DNA from: Janthinobacterium psychrotolerans
GTDB taxonomy: Bacteria; Pseudomonadota; Gammaproteobacteria; Burkholderiales; Burkholderiaceae_D
Length of the DNA stretch: 64,000 nucleotides
Direction of reading: 5' to 3'
NCBI RefSeq assembly: GCF_001677885.1
Contig: NZ_LOCQ01000056.1
Coordinates: 62,001 to 126,000, forward strand
Below are positions 55,784 through 64,000 of this stretch, one piece after another. The position numbers and the translations under genes are program-made. Position 1 is the first letter of the stretch, and every line of letters starts with the position of its first letter. The notes below the pieces were generated by a model. It was given only the letters and a program-made list of their open reading frames with translations, did not search any database and had not been told where the DNA came from.

Positions 55784-58306
55784 ATGTCACGATCCACCTC
55801 CAGCGCCGGCCCCCTGCCCGGCCACGTCAGCGTGCGCGGCGCGCGCGAACATAACCTCAAGAATGTCGATGTCGATATCCCGCGCGATGCGCTGGTGGTG
55901 TTTACGGGCGTGTCCGGTTCCGGCAAATCCTCGCTGGCCTTCGGCACCTTGTATGCGGAAGCGCAGCGGCGCTACCTCGAATCCGTGTCGCCCTATGCGC
56001 GCCGGCTGTTTCATCAGATGGCGGTGCCGGAAGTGGACAGCATCGACGGCCTGCCGCCGGCCGTCGCCCTGCAGCAGCAGCGCGGCGCGCCGACCACGCG
56101 CTCGTCGGTGGGCAGCGTCACCACTGTGTCGAACCTGCTGCGCATGCTGTATTCGCGCGCCGGCGATTATCCCAAGGACCAGCCGCTGCTGTATGCCGAA
56201 TCGTTTTCACCGAACACGGCCGAAGGCGCCTGCCCGCAATGCCATGGCCTGGGCCGCGTCTACGAAGTCACCGAGCGCTCGATGGTGCCCGATGACAGCC
56301 TTACCATCCGCGAGCGGGCGATCGCCGCCTGGCCCACCGCCTGGCATGGCCAGAACTTGCGCGACATCCTGACCACCCTGGGCCATGACGTCGACACACC
56401 CTGGCGCGACTTGCCGCAAACCGTGCGCGACTGGATATTGTTTACCGACGAGCAGCCGGTGGTGCCCGTGTATGCGGGACTGGACGCGAAAGAAACCAAA
56501 GCGGCGCTGAAAGCCAGGCTGCCGCCCAGCTACATGGGCACGTTTACCGGCGCACGCAAATACGTGCTGCAGACTTTTGCCACCAGCCCCAGCGCGCAGA
56601 TGAAAAAACGCGTGGCGCAGTACATGCTGGGCGCCGACTGCCCTGTCTGCGAAGGCAAGCGGTTGCGCCGCGTATCGCTGTCGGTCACATTCGCCGGCCT
56701 CGATATCGCCGACATGTCGCGCCTGAGCCTGGCGAGCCTGGCCACCCTGTTCGCGCCTTATGTAACGGGCAAGGCGAAGATACGCGACAGCCGCGCCCAT
56801 CCGGAAAAAGCGATTGTCACCCAGCGCATCGCGCAGGACCTGGCGGGCCGCCTGGAAGTGCTGCTGGACCTGGGTCTGGGCTACCTGAGCCTGGACCGGG
56901 GCACGCCGACGCTGTCGCCCGGTGAATTGCAGCGCCTGCGCCTGGCCACGCAGGTGCGCTCGAACCTGTTCGGCGTGGTGTATGTGCTCGACGAGCCGTC
57001 GGCAGGGCTGCACCCGGCCGATACCGAAGCACTGCTGCGGTCGCTGGCGCGCCTGAAAGCGTCGGGCAACTCGCTGTTCGTGGTCGAGCATGACCTGGAC
57101 GTGATCACGCAGGCCGACTGGCTGGTCGACGTGGGACCAAACGCGGGCGAACATGGCGGCCAGATCCTCTACAGCGGGCCGCCAGCAGGGCTACGCGAGG
57201 TGAAACTTTCGCAGACGCGGCGCTATCTGTTTGACGAAGGCAAGCCGCCACAAAGGACGCCACGTGAACCGGCAGGCTGGCTGGCGGTGGAAGGCGTCAC
57301 GCGCAACAACCTGCATGGCCTCGATGCACGGTTTCCGCTGGGCGTGCTGTGCAGCGTGTCAGGCGTGTCCGGCTCAGGCAAATCGACCCTCGTCAGCCAG
57401 GCGCTGGTGGAGCTGGTTTCAAAGCAGCTGGGCCAGGCCGTCAGCGCCGAAGCCGATGACGACTCGCCGCTGGCGCCGGCCGTGGCGCCCACCGGTGGGC
57501 GCATTGCAAGCGGCCTGGAGCACGTACGCCGCCTGGTGACGGTCGACCAGAAACCGATCGGCCGCACGCCGCGCTCCAACCTGGCCACTTATACGGGGTT
57601 GTTCGACCATGTGCGCAAGCTGTTCGCCGCCACGCCGGCGGCGAAAAAGCGGCATTTCGATGCGGGCCGCTTTTCATTCAACGTCAGCAAGGGCCGCTGC
57701 GCCACCTGCGAAGGCGAAGGACAGGTGATGGTCGAGCTGCTGTTCCTGCCCAGCGTCTACGCGCCCTGCCCCGCCTGCCATGGCGCGCGCTACAACGCCG
57801 ACACCTTGAAGGTCACCTGCCGGGGCAAGGATATTGCCCAGGTGCTGCGCTTGACGGTCGATGATGCGCTGCTGTTTTTCGACGGCGAAGCGGCGCTCGA
57901 GCGGCCCTTGTCGGTGCTGCAGGAAGTCGGCCTCGGTTACTTGCGGCTGGGCCAGTCGGCGACCGAACTGTCGGGCGGCGAAGCGCAGCGCGTGAAGCTG
58001 GCAACCGAACTGCAGCGCGCCCAGCGCGGCGACACCTTGTATGTCCTCGACGAGCCGACCACCGGCCTGCACCCGGCCGATATCGACCGCCTCGTGGCCC
58101 AGCTCGACACACTGGTGGCGGCCGGCAACACGGTCATTGCTGTCGAACACGATATGCGGGTGCTGGCGGCCAGCGACTGGGTCATCGATATCGGTCCCGG
58201 CGCCGGCGACGATGGCGGCCGGGTGGTGGCCAGCGGGCCGCCAGCGGCGGTGGCAAAAACCAGGCCCAGCCGCACCGCACCCTACCTGGCAAAAGCCCTG
58301 GCGTGA
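55784..58306 (+). CDS. UvrA-like ABC ATPase, short (class II) form
   Basis: 840 aa from ATG 55784 (GAGG ahead); an ATG at 55766 lacks a ribosome site. Two ABC ATPase modules: P-loops [21 protein letters not shown] and [14 protein letters not shown], signatures [14 protein letters not shown] and [15 protein letters not shown], and zinc clusters [17 protein letters not shown] and CATCEGEG...CPACHGARY. It is about 100 residues shorter than true UvrA, mostly in the first half where UvrB binds. Class II UvrA proteins are linked to tolerance of DNA-binding drugs rather than core repair. uvrB is not nearby. Confidence 0.9.
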   Translation: MSRSTSSAGPLPGHVSVRGAREHNLKNVDVDIPRDALVVFTGVSGSGKSSLAFGTLYAEAQRRYLESVSPYARRLFHQMAVPEVDSIDGLPPAVALQQQRGAPTTRSSVGSVTTVSNLLRMLYSRAGDYPKDQPLLYAESFSPNTAEGACPQCHGLGRVYEVTERSMVPDDSLTIRERAIAAWPTAWHGQNLRDILTTLGHDVDTPWRDLPQTVRDWILFTDEQPVVPVYAGLDAKETKAALKARLPPSYMGTFTGARKYVLQTFATSPSAQMKKRVAQYMLGADCPVCEGKRLRRVSLSVTFAGLDIADMSRLSLASLATLFAPYVTGKAKIRDSRAHPEKAIVTQRIAQDLAGRLEVLLDLGLGYLSLDRGTPTLSPGELQRLRLATQVRSNLFGVVYVLDEPSAGLHPADTEALLRSLARLKASGNSLFVVEHDLDVITQADWLVDVGPNAGEHGGQILYSGPPAGLREVKLSQTRRYLFDEGKPPQRTPREPAGWLAVEGVTRNNLHGLDARFPLGVLCSVSGVSGSGKSTLVSQALVELVSKQLGQAVSAEADDDSPLAPAVAPTGGRIASGLEHVRRLVTVDQKPIGRTPRSNLATYTGLFDHVRKLFAATPAAKKRHFDAGRFSFNVSKGRCATCEGEGQVMVELLFLPSVYAPCPACHGARYNADTLKVTCRGKDIAQVLRLTVDDALLFFDGEAALERPLSVLQEVGLGYLRLGQSATELSGGEAQRVKLATELQRAQRGDTLYVLDEPTTGLHPADIDRLVAQLDTLVAAGNTVIAVEHDMRVLAASDWVIDIGPGAGDDGGRVVASGPPAAVAKTRPSRTAPYLAKALA

Positions 58307-58418
58307 GCGGAACACTGCCCACCAGGATTTACAGGGATAATATCAACCTGAAATCACAAAACGTGCTGGCGCATCTTGCGTAGCATCAACAAATATCAGG
58401 GTAACAGGAGCAGATATC

Positions 58419-59312
58419 ATGAAATGGGAAGGCAACCGCGAAAGCGACAATGTGGAAGACCGCCGGGGCGAAGGTGGTGGCGGCGGCGGTGGCGGCTTTG
58501 GTTTCGGCGGGCGCTCGATCGGCATCGGCACCATCGTCATCGCGCTCGTTGGCGGCTGGGTATTGGGCGTCAATCCGATGACCATCCTCAACCTGCTCAG
58601 TGGCGGTGGCGGCCAGGTCAGCACCCAGACGCAGGCGCCGACGCAGCAAACCCGGCAGCCGCCGGTGAACGACGAGATGGCGCGCTTCGTGAAAACCGTG
58701 CTGGCCGATACGGAAGACACCTGGACCACCCTGTTCAAGGCCGAAGGCGGCAGCTATGTGCGGCCCAAGCTGGTGCTGTTTGCCGGCAGCACGCCGACCG
58801 CCTGTGGCACCGGCCAGAGCGCCACTGGCCCGTTCTACTGCCCCGGCGACCAGAAGGTCTACCTGGACCTGGACTTCTTCAAGCTGATGCAGCAGCGCTT
58901 CAAGGTGTCGGGCGAATTTGCCCAGGCCTATGTGATCGCGCATGAAGTCGGCCACCACGTGCAAAATCTGCTCGGCTTGTCCGAAAAGGTCGACAACGCA
59001 CGCCGCACCGCCACCGAACGCCAGGCCAACGCCATGTCGGTACGCCTGGAGCTGCAGGCCGACTGCTTTGCCGGCGTGTGGGCTTATCATGCCAACGCCG
59101 AACGCAAGATCCTGGAACAGGGCGATGTGGAAGCGGCGCTGAAGGCGGCCACTGCGATTGGCGACGACGCGCTGCAGCGCCAGGCGCAAGGCCATGTCGT
59201 GCCCGACTCCTTTACCCACGGCACTTCGGAACAGCGCGTGCGCTGGTTCAGCAAGGGCATCGAGTCGGGCCGGATTTCGCAGTGCAATACCTTTGAAGCG
59301 AAGCAGCTCTAA
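58419..59312 (+). CDS. Neutral zinc metallopeptidase (YpfJ family)
   Basis: 297 aa. A Gly-rich N-terminus (about 15-30), one membrane segment (about 36-60), a Gln/Thr-rich linker, then the peptidase domain with HEVGHHVQN (HExxH) and QADCFAGVWAYH, all YpfJ/KPN_02809 family features. Likely anchored in the inner membrane with its catalytic part in the periplasm. Substrate unknown. It ends 4 bases before the convergent binding-protein gene. Confidence 0.92.
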   Translation: MKWEGNRESDNVEDRRGEGGGGGGGGFGFGGRSIGIGTIVIALVGGWVLGVNPMTILNLLSGGGGQVSTQTQAPTQQTRQPPVNDEMARFVKTVLADTEDTWTTLFKAEGGSYVRPKLVLFAGSTPTACGTGQSATGPFYCPGDQKVYLDLDFFKLMQQRFKVSGEFAQAYVIAHEVGHHVQNLLGLSEKVDNARRTATERQANAMSVRLELQADCFAGVWAYHANAERKILEQGDVEAALKAATAIGDDALQRQAQGHVVPDSFTHGTSEQRVRWFSKGIESGRISQCNTFEAKQL

Positions 59313-59315
59313 GGT

Positions 59316-60077
59316 TCAAGGAACGGTGACCTCGAAGCGCCGGCCCAGGCGCTTCAACTCGCCGCTCTCGACCAGGGTATTCAATTCCTGGTCGAACTGC
59401 AGGCGCAGCCGGTCGAATTCGGGCGCACGGGGAAAAGCAAAATAGCCGTTCTGGGTTTCTGGCACGCGGGGCAAGATCCTGACCTGGCGCTCCATGCTCA
59501 GCCGGAACACCACGGGCTCGGTATTGCGCCGGTTTGTCACGAACAGGTCAACGTGGTTGTGCACCAGCATCTTCAAGCCATTTTCCACGTTGTTGGCCAC
59601 GCTGACCTGCAAGGTGGGCCGCGCCCGCTCCAGGTCGGAGCCATAGGACCAGCCATTGAGCATCACCAGGCGCCGGTTTTTCAGGGTCGCGTAGTCGCCA
59701 TCCCAGCTGAAGCCGGGGTCCTGGCGCGTATAGAACACGATCTGGTCCTGATAGAATGGTTTTTCCGAGAACGCCATGCTGGAAAAACGCTCGGGCGACT
59801 TGTAGGGGCCGATCAGGATATCGGCCTGGCCCTGCGCCAGCATCGCTTGCGCACGCGCCCACGGCACCATGCGAAAGCGCACCGTATTGCCGGTGCGCGC
59901 AGCCATGATACGTACCAGTTCGGCACCCAGGCCCACATATTCGCCACTGGGCTGGTAATCAAACACGCGCTCGAACTGGGCGCCGACGGCCAGCAGCTCA
60001 CGCGCTGGCGCCTGCACGGGCAAGGCCAAGGCCAGCAAGCACAGGGCCAGTCCAGGCAGGCGGCCCGCCAGCTTCAT
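59316..60077 (-). CDS. Periplasmic binding protein, family 3 type
   Basis: 253 aa. Signal peptide about 1-26 (ending APA). The rest is a PBPb-type fold: FDYQPSGEYVGLGAELV, VPWARAQAMLAQGQADILIGPYKSPER and a late DLFVTNRRN. The start overlaps the nadC stop (ATGA), so it is translationally coupled to NAD synthesis genes, which is unusual. No transporter genes adjoin. The ligand is unknown; a NAD precursor such as quinolinate or nicotinate is a speculative option. Confidence 0.85.
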   Translation of the reverse strand: MKLAGRLPGLALCLLALALPVQAPARELLAVGAQFERVFDYQPSGEYVGLGAELVRIMAARTGNTVRFRMVPWARAQAMLAQGQADILIGPYKSPERFSSMAFSEKPFYQDQIVFYTRQDPGFSWDGDYATLKNRRLVMLNGWSYGSDLERARPTLQVSVANNVENGLKMLVHNHVDLFVTNRRNTEPVVFRLSMERQVRILPRVPETQNGYFAFPRAPEFDRLRLQFDQELNTLVESGELKRLGRRFEVTVP

Positions 60078-60943
60078 CAGCCGACGATGCGCAAGGAATA
60101 ATCGGTGGCCCGGATATCCTTGGTCAGGCTGCCGATCGAGATGCGGTCCACGCCAGTCTCGGCGATCGCACGCACGGTGTCAAAACTGACGCCGCCCGAT
60201 GCTTCGAGCAGTGCACGGCCGCCAGTGGCCGCCACCGCTGCGCGCAGCATGTCGTTGCTGAAGTTGTCCAGCAACACCGAGACGGCGCCGGCGGCCAAGG
60301 CTTCCTGCAATTGCGCCAGCGTTTCCACTTCGATCTGCACCGGCACGCCGGCGTCCAAGGTGCGCGCGTTGTCCAGCGCCTGCTTGACGCCGCCGGCGGC
60401 GGCGATATGGTTTTCCTTGATCAGGATGCCGTCGTACAGGGCCAGGCGCTGATTCTGCCCGCCACCGACGCGCACCGCGTATTTTTGCGCCAGGCGCAGG
60501 CCGGGCAAGGTCTTGCGCGTGTCCAGGATGGCCGCCCTGGTGCCGGCAATCACGTCCACGTAGCGGCGCGTGGCGGTGGCCACGGCCGACAGCAGTTGCA
60601 GGAAGTTCAGCGCGCTGCGTTCGGCCGTGAGCAAGGCGCGCGCCGGCGCGATGATGGTGCACACCACGCTGTCGGCGGCCATCATGTCGCCTTCGGCGTA
60701 ATGCCAGTCGATCGCGATGCCGCGCTCGAGGCTTTTCATGACGCCTTCGAACCATGGCGCGCCGCACAGCACCGCCGCTTCGCGCACCAGTACGCGAGCC
60801 TTGACGATGTCGTCGGGCGGCACCAGCTCGCCCGTCAGGTCGCACTGGCCGACGTCTTCCAGCAAGGCCGCCAGCAGGTTGGCTTCAAACGCGCGCGCCA
60901 GGGCGGCGTCGAACGGGGCAAACGAATTGACAAGAGTACTCAT
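60077..60943 (-). CDS. nadC: Nicotinate-nucleotide pyrophosphorylase (quinolinate phosphoribosyltransferase)
   Basis: 288 aa. Motifs: [44 protein letters not shown], the substrate loop ILIKENHI, and [20 protein letters not shown]. It converts quinolinate and PRPP to nicotinate mononucleotide. Its start overlaps the nadA stop (ATGA). The nadB gene is not in the window. Confidence 0.96.
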   Translation of the reverse strand: MSTLVNSFAPFDAALARAFEANLLAALLEDVGQCDLTGELVPPDDIVKARVLVREAAVLCGAPWFEGVMKSLERGIAIDWHYAEGDMMAADSVVCTIIAPARALLTAERSALNFLQLLSAVATATRRYVDVIAGTRAAILDTRKTLPGLRLAQKYAVRVGGGQNQRLALYDGILIKENHIAAAGGVKQALDNARTLDAGVPVQIEVETLAQLQEALAAGAVSVLLDNFSNDMLRAAVAATGGRALLEASGGVSFDTVRAIAETGVDRISIGSLTKDIRATDYSLRIVG

Positions 60944-62073
60944 GCGGGACCCATTCCTTGAAACAGTTGAGCTTCCTTGGCCAGGTCGGCGCCTGGCTGT
61001 ACGCCGGCCTTTCTGGCGGCGGCAAAGTCGAGCATGCGGTTAATCGAGCGCACGGCCAGCTGGCCGACGCCTGGGTCGACATGGATTTCGTGGTGCATGT
61101 TTTCCAGGGTCTCGGCCAGGTTGCGCAAGCCGTTCATGGCCATCCACGGGCAGTGCGCGCAGCTCTTGCAGGTGGCGCTGTTGCCGGCCGTGGGCGCTTC
61201 GATAAAGCGCTTGCCCGGCGCGGCGGCGCGCATCTTGTGCAAAATGCCGTTGTCGGTGGCAACGATAAAGGTATCGCTATCCATGGTTTGCGCCGCCGCG
61301 ATCATCTGCGAGGTCGAGCCCACCATGTCGGCCAGCGCCACCACGTTGGCCGGCGACTCCGGATGCACCAGCACCTTGGCCTGCGGATATTCTTGCTTGA
61401 GCAGGTCCAGTTCGATGCCCTTGAACTCGTCATGCACCAGGCAGCTACCCTGCCACAGCAGCATGTCGGCGCCGGTTTCTTTCTGGATATACGAGCCCAG
61501 GTGCTTGTCGGGCGCCCACAGGATTTTCTTGCCCTGCGCATGCAGGTGGGCGACGATGTCGAGGCCGATCGAGGACGTCACCATCCAGTCGGCGCGCGCT
61601 TTCACGGCCGCGCTGGTGTTGGCATACACCACCACCGTGCGGTCGGGATGCTGGTCGCAAAAGGCCGTGAATTCATCGACCGGGCAGCCGAGGTCGAGCG
61701 AGCAGGTGGCGTCCAGGTCGGGCATCAGCACGGTTTTTTCCGGGCTCAGTATCTTCGCCGTTTCGCCCATGAAACGCACGCCGGCCACCACCAGCGTTTT
61801 TGCCGGATGGTCGCGTCCGAAGCGCGCCATTTCCAGCGAATCTGAGACGCAGCCGCCGGTCGCTTCGGCCAGGTCCTGCAGGTCGGCGTCGACATAATAG
61901 TGGGCGACCAGCACCGCCTCGCGCTCGGCCAGCAGGCGCTTGATGCGGGCGATCAGTTCGGTTTTCTCGGACGGCGACGGCGTCGCTGGCGTGCGCGCCC
62001 AGGCATGGGCGGTACAGCTGGCGCCGTCTTGCGGGTGTTCGTACTCGACGGATTTGATGGCTAGAGTTTGCAT
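60940..62073 (-). CDS. nadA: Quinolinate synthase
   Basis: 377 aa from ATG 62073; a TTG at 62088 is an alternative. [51 protein letters not shown], and the [13 protein letters not shown] cluster of Cys are NadA features; Cys residues bind a [4Fe-4S] cluster. It condenses iminoaspartate and DHAP to quinolinate. First gene of nadA-nadC-binding protein. A palindromic repeat lies about 57 bases upstream. Confidence 0.96.
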   Translation of the reverse strand: MQTLAIKSVEYEHPQDGASCTAHAWARTPATPSPSEKTELIARIKRLLAEREAVLVAHYYVDADLQDLAEATGGCVSDSLEMARFGRDHPAKTLVVAGVRFMGETAKILSPEKTVLMPDLDATCSLDLGCPVDEFTAFCDQHPDRTVVVYANTSAAVKARADWMVTSSIGLDIVAHLHAQGKKILWAPDKHLGSYIQKETGADMLLWQGSCLVHDEFKGIELDLLKQEYPQAKVLVHPESPANVVALADMVGSTSQMIAAAQTMDSDTFIVATDNGILHKMRAAAPGKRFIEAPTAGNSATCKSCAHCPWMAMNGLRNLAETLENMHHEIHVDPGVGQLAVRSINRMLDFAAARKAGVQPGADLAKEAQLFQGMGPA

Positions 62074-62129
62074 GGCTGTGTCAGACAAGTCGGGATGATG
62101 GAATCATGCGGGACGTTGGTTGATATGTG

Positions 62130-62174
62130 GGGTGGTGTCGGATTAGCGCGCAGCGCGTAATCCGACAACCACCC
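62130..62174. repeat. Palindromic repeat, GTCGGATTA family
   Basis: GGGTGGTGTCGGATTA (62130-62145) faces TAATCCGACAACCACCC (62158-62174) around GCGCG-CAG-CGCG; near-perfect 16-bp arms. It lies between nadA and the ABC-F gene, both on the minus strand, 11 bases past the ABC-F stop. Confidence 0.85.
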
Positions 62175-62184
62175 AAAAAACCAA

Positions 62185-63783
<1,599 letters not shown>

Positions 63784-63946
63784 GTGGTATCGGGTCTTTA
63801 TCCAGTGAAAACAGGGTGTTAGGTACTTTCCCTCCATTATACAGCACCTGCCACCCGCACTTCCCTGCCAAAAAGCCATGACAGGCCTGCGGCGGCTCGC
63901 TACACTGTCGACGCCATCCATCCCAACTTGCCCGGACAGACATCCC

Positions 63947-64000
63947 GTGAAAAAAATCCTCGCCGCCACCGCCATCGCCGTCATTGCCCTGGGCGCCGTG
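63947..64000 (+). CDS. Start of an exported protein (3' partial)
   Basis: 18 codons from a GTG start to the window edge: an [18 protein letters not shown] signal peptide core. It diverges from the ABC-F gene. A GTG start and the weak ribosome site (CCGGACAGACATCCC ahead) are uncertain, but the Lys-Lys-hydrophobic pattern is that of a real N-terminus. Confidence 0.5.
   Translation, partial: MKKILAATAIAVIALGAV

Overview
The window reads as chromosomal DNA of a GC-rich betaproteobacterium. The best guess is Burkholderiales, family Oxalobacteraceae (Janthinobacterium/Massilia-like). This rests on codon bias, the mltG-tmk-holB-tatD block, the yciB-bolA-ppiC block, and the many hybrid kinases and soluble chemotaxis modules; it is inference, not a database match. 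Coding density is high. I see no rRNA, tRNA, CRISPR array, prophage or insertion sequence.

Layout. 1-9.4 kb: a signalling cluster with a hybrid histidine kinase with three receiver domains (5' end outside the window), a stand-alone CheR, a receiver-kinase, and two large paralogous hybrid kinases that meet tail to tail on a shared CTAG. 9.6-16.2 kb: an esterase with two coupled small genes, an AHSA1-type protein, a second-type EF-G, outer-membrane phospholipase A and two small proteins. 16.3-22.4 kb (minus strand): mltG-tmk-holB, a GNAT acetyltransferase, tatD, an ankyrin protein and a PRMT-like methyltransferase; a nested hairpin element sits between the acetyltransferase and tatD. 22.6-25.5 kb: ygfZ, DUF4936, an NRDE protein and a periplasmic binding protein. 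25.6-32.8 kb: a LacI-regulated sugar operon (regulator, xylulokinase, transaldolase, ABC binding protein, ATPase, permease) with a perfect 32-bp palindromic operator candidate. 33-38 kb: acetyltransferase, CurA-like reductase, Dabb protein, thiolase, and an MHS-family transporter with a large extra loop. 38-43.6 kb: small lipoprotein, nucleotidyltransferase, LysR regulator, DUF2798 protein, a hydrolase-fold lipoprotein that has lost its catalytic Ser and His, and a FadJ-like fatty-acid oxidation enzyme. 44-48.6 kb: soluble PAS-PAS receptor, CheR, CheD and a protein made of three CheW domains. 48.7-55.2 kb: acyl-CoA ligase, SelO, MsrB, YciB, BolA and two tandem PpiC-type isomerases. 55.3-64 kb: SnoaL-like protein, short UvrA paralogue, neutral zinc peptidase, nadA-nadC with a coupled binding protein, a YbiT-type ABC-F protein, and the first codons of an exported protein.

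Working together. The kinase and chemotaxis blocks (1-9 kb and 44-49 kb) are partial signalling modules without CheA, CheY or CheB, so they must feed core components encoded elsewhere. The sugar operon is a complete import, phosphorylation and non-oxidative pentose phosphate unit except that no isomerase or dehydrogenase is present. The thiolase, FadJ-like enzyme and acyl-CoA ligase are separate loci for fatty-acid degradation. SelO and MsrB together suggest thiol and methionine redox repair.

Between genes there is a recurring family of palindromes built on GTCGGATTA/TAATCCGAC (or GTCGGGTTA/TAACCCGAC). They usually lie just after stop codons, and in two cases supply the stop codon itself. The most unusual non-coding feature is the nested inverted-repeat element at about 18961-19144, capped by a GCAA tetraloop and ending in a T-run: a candidate structured RNA or small repeat unit.
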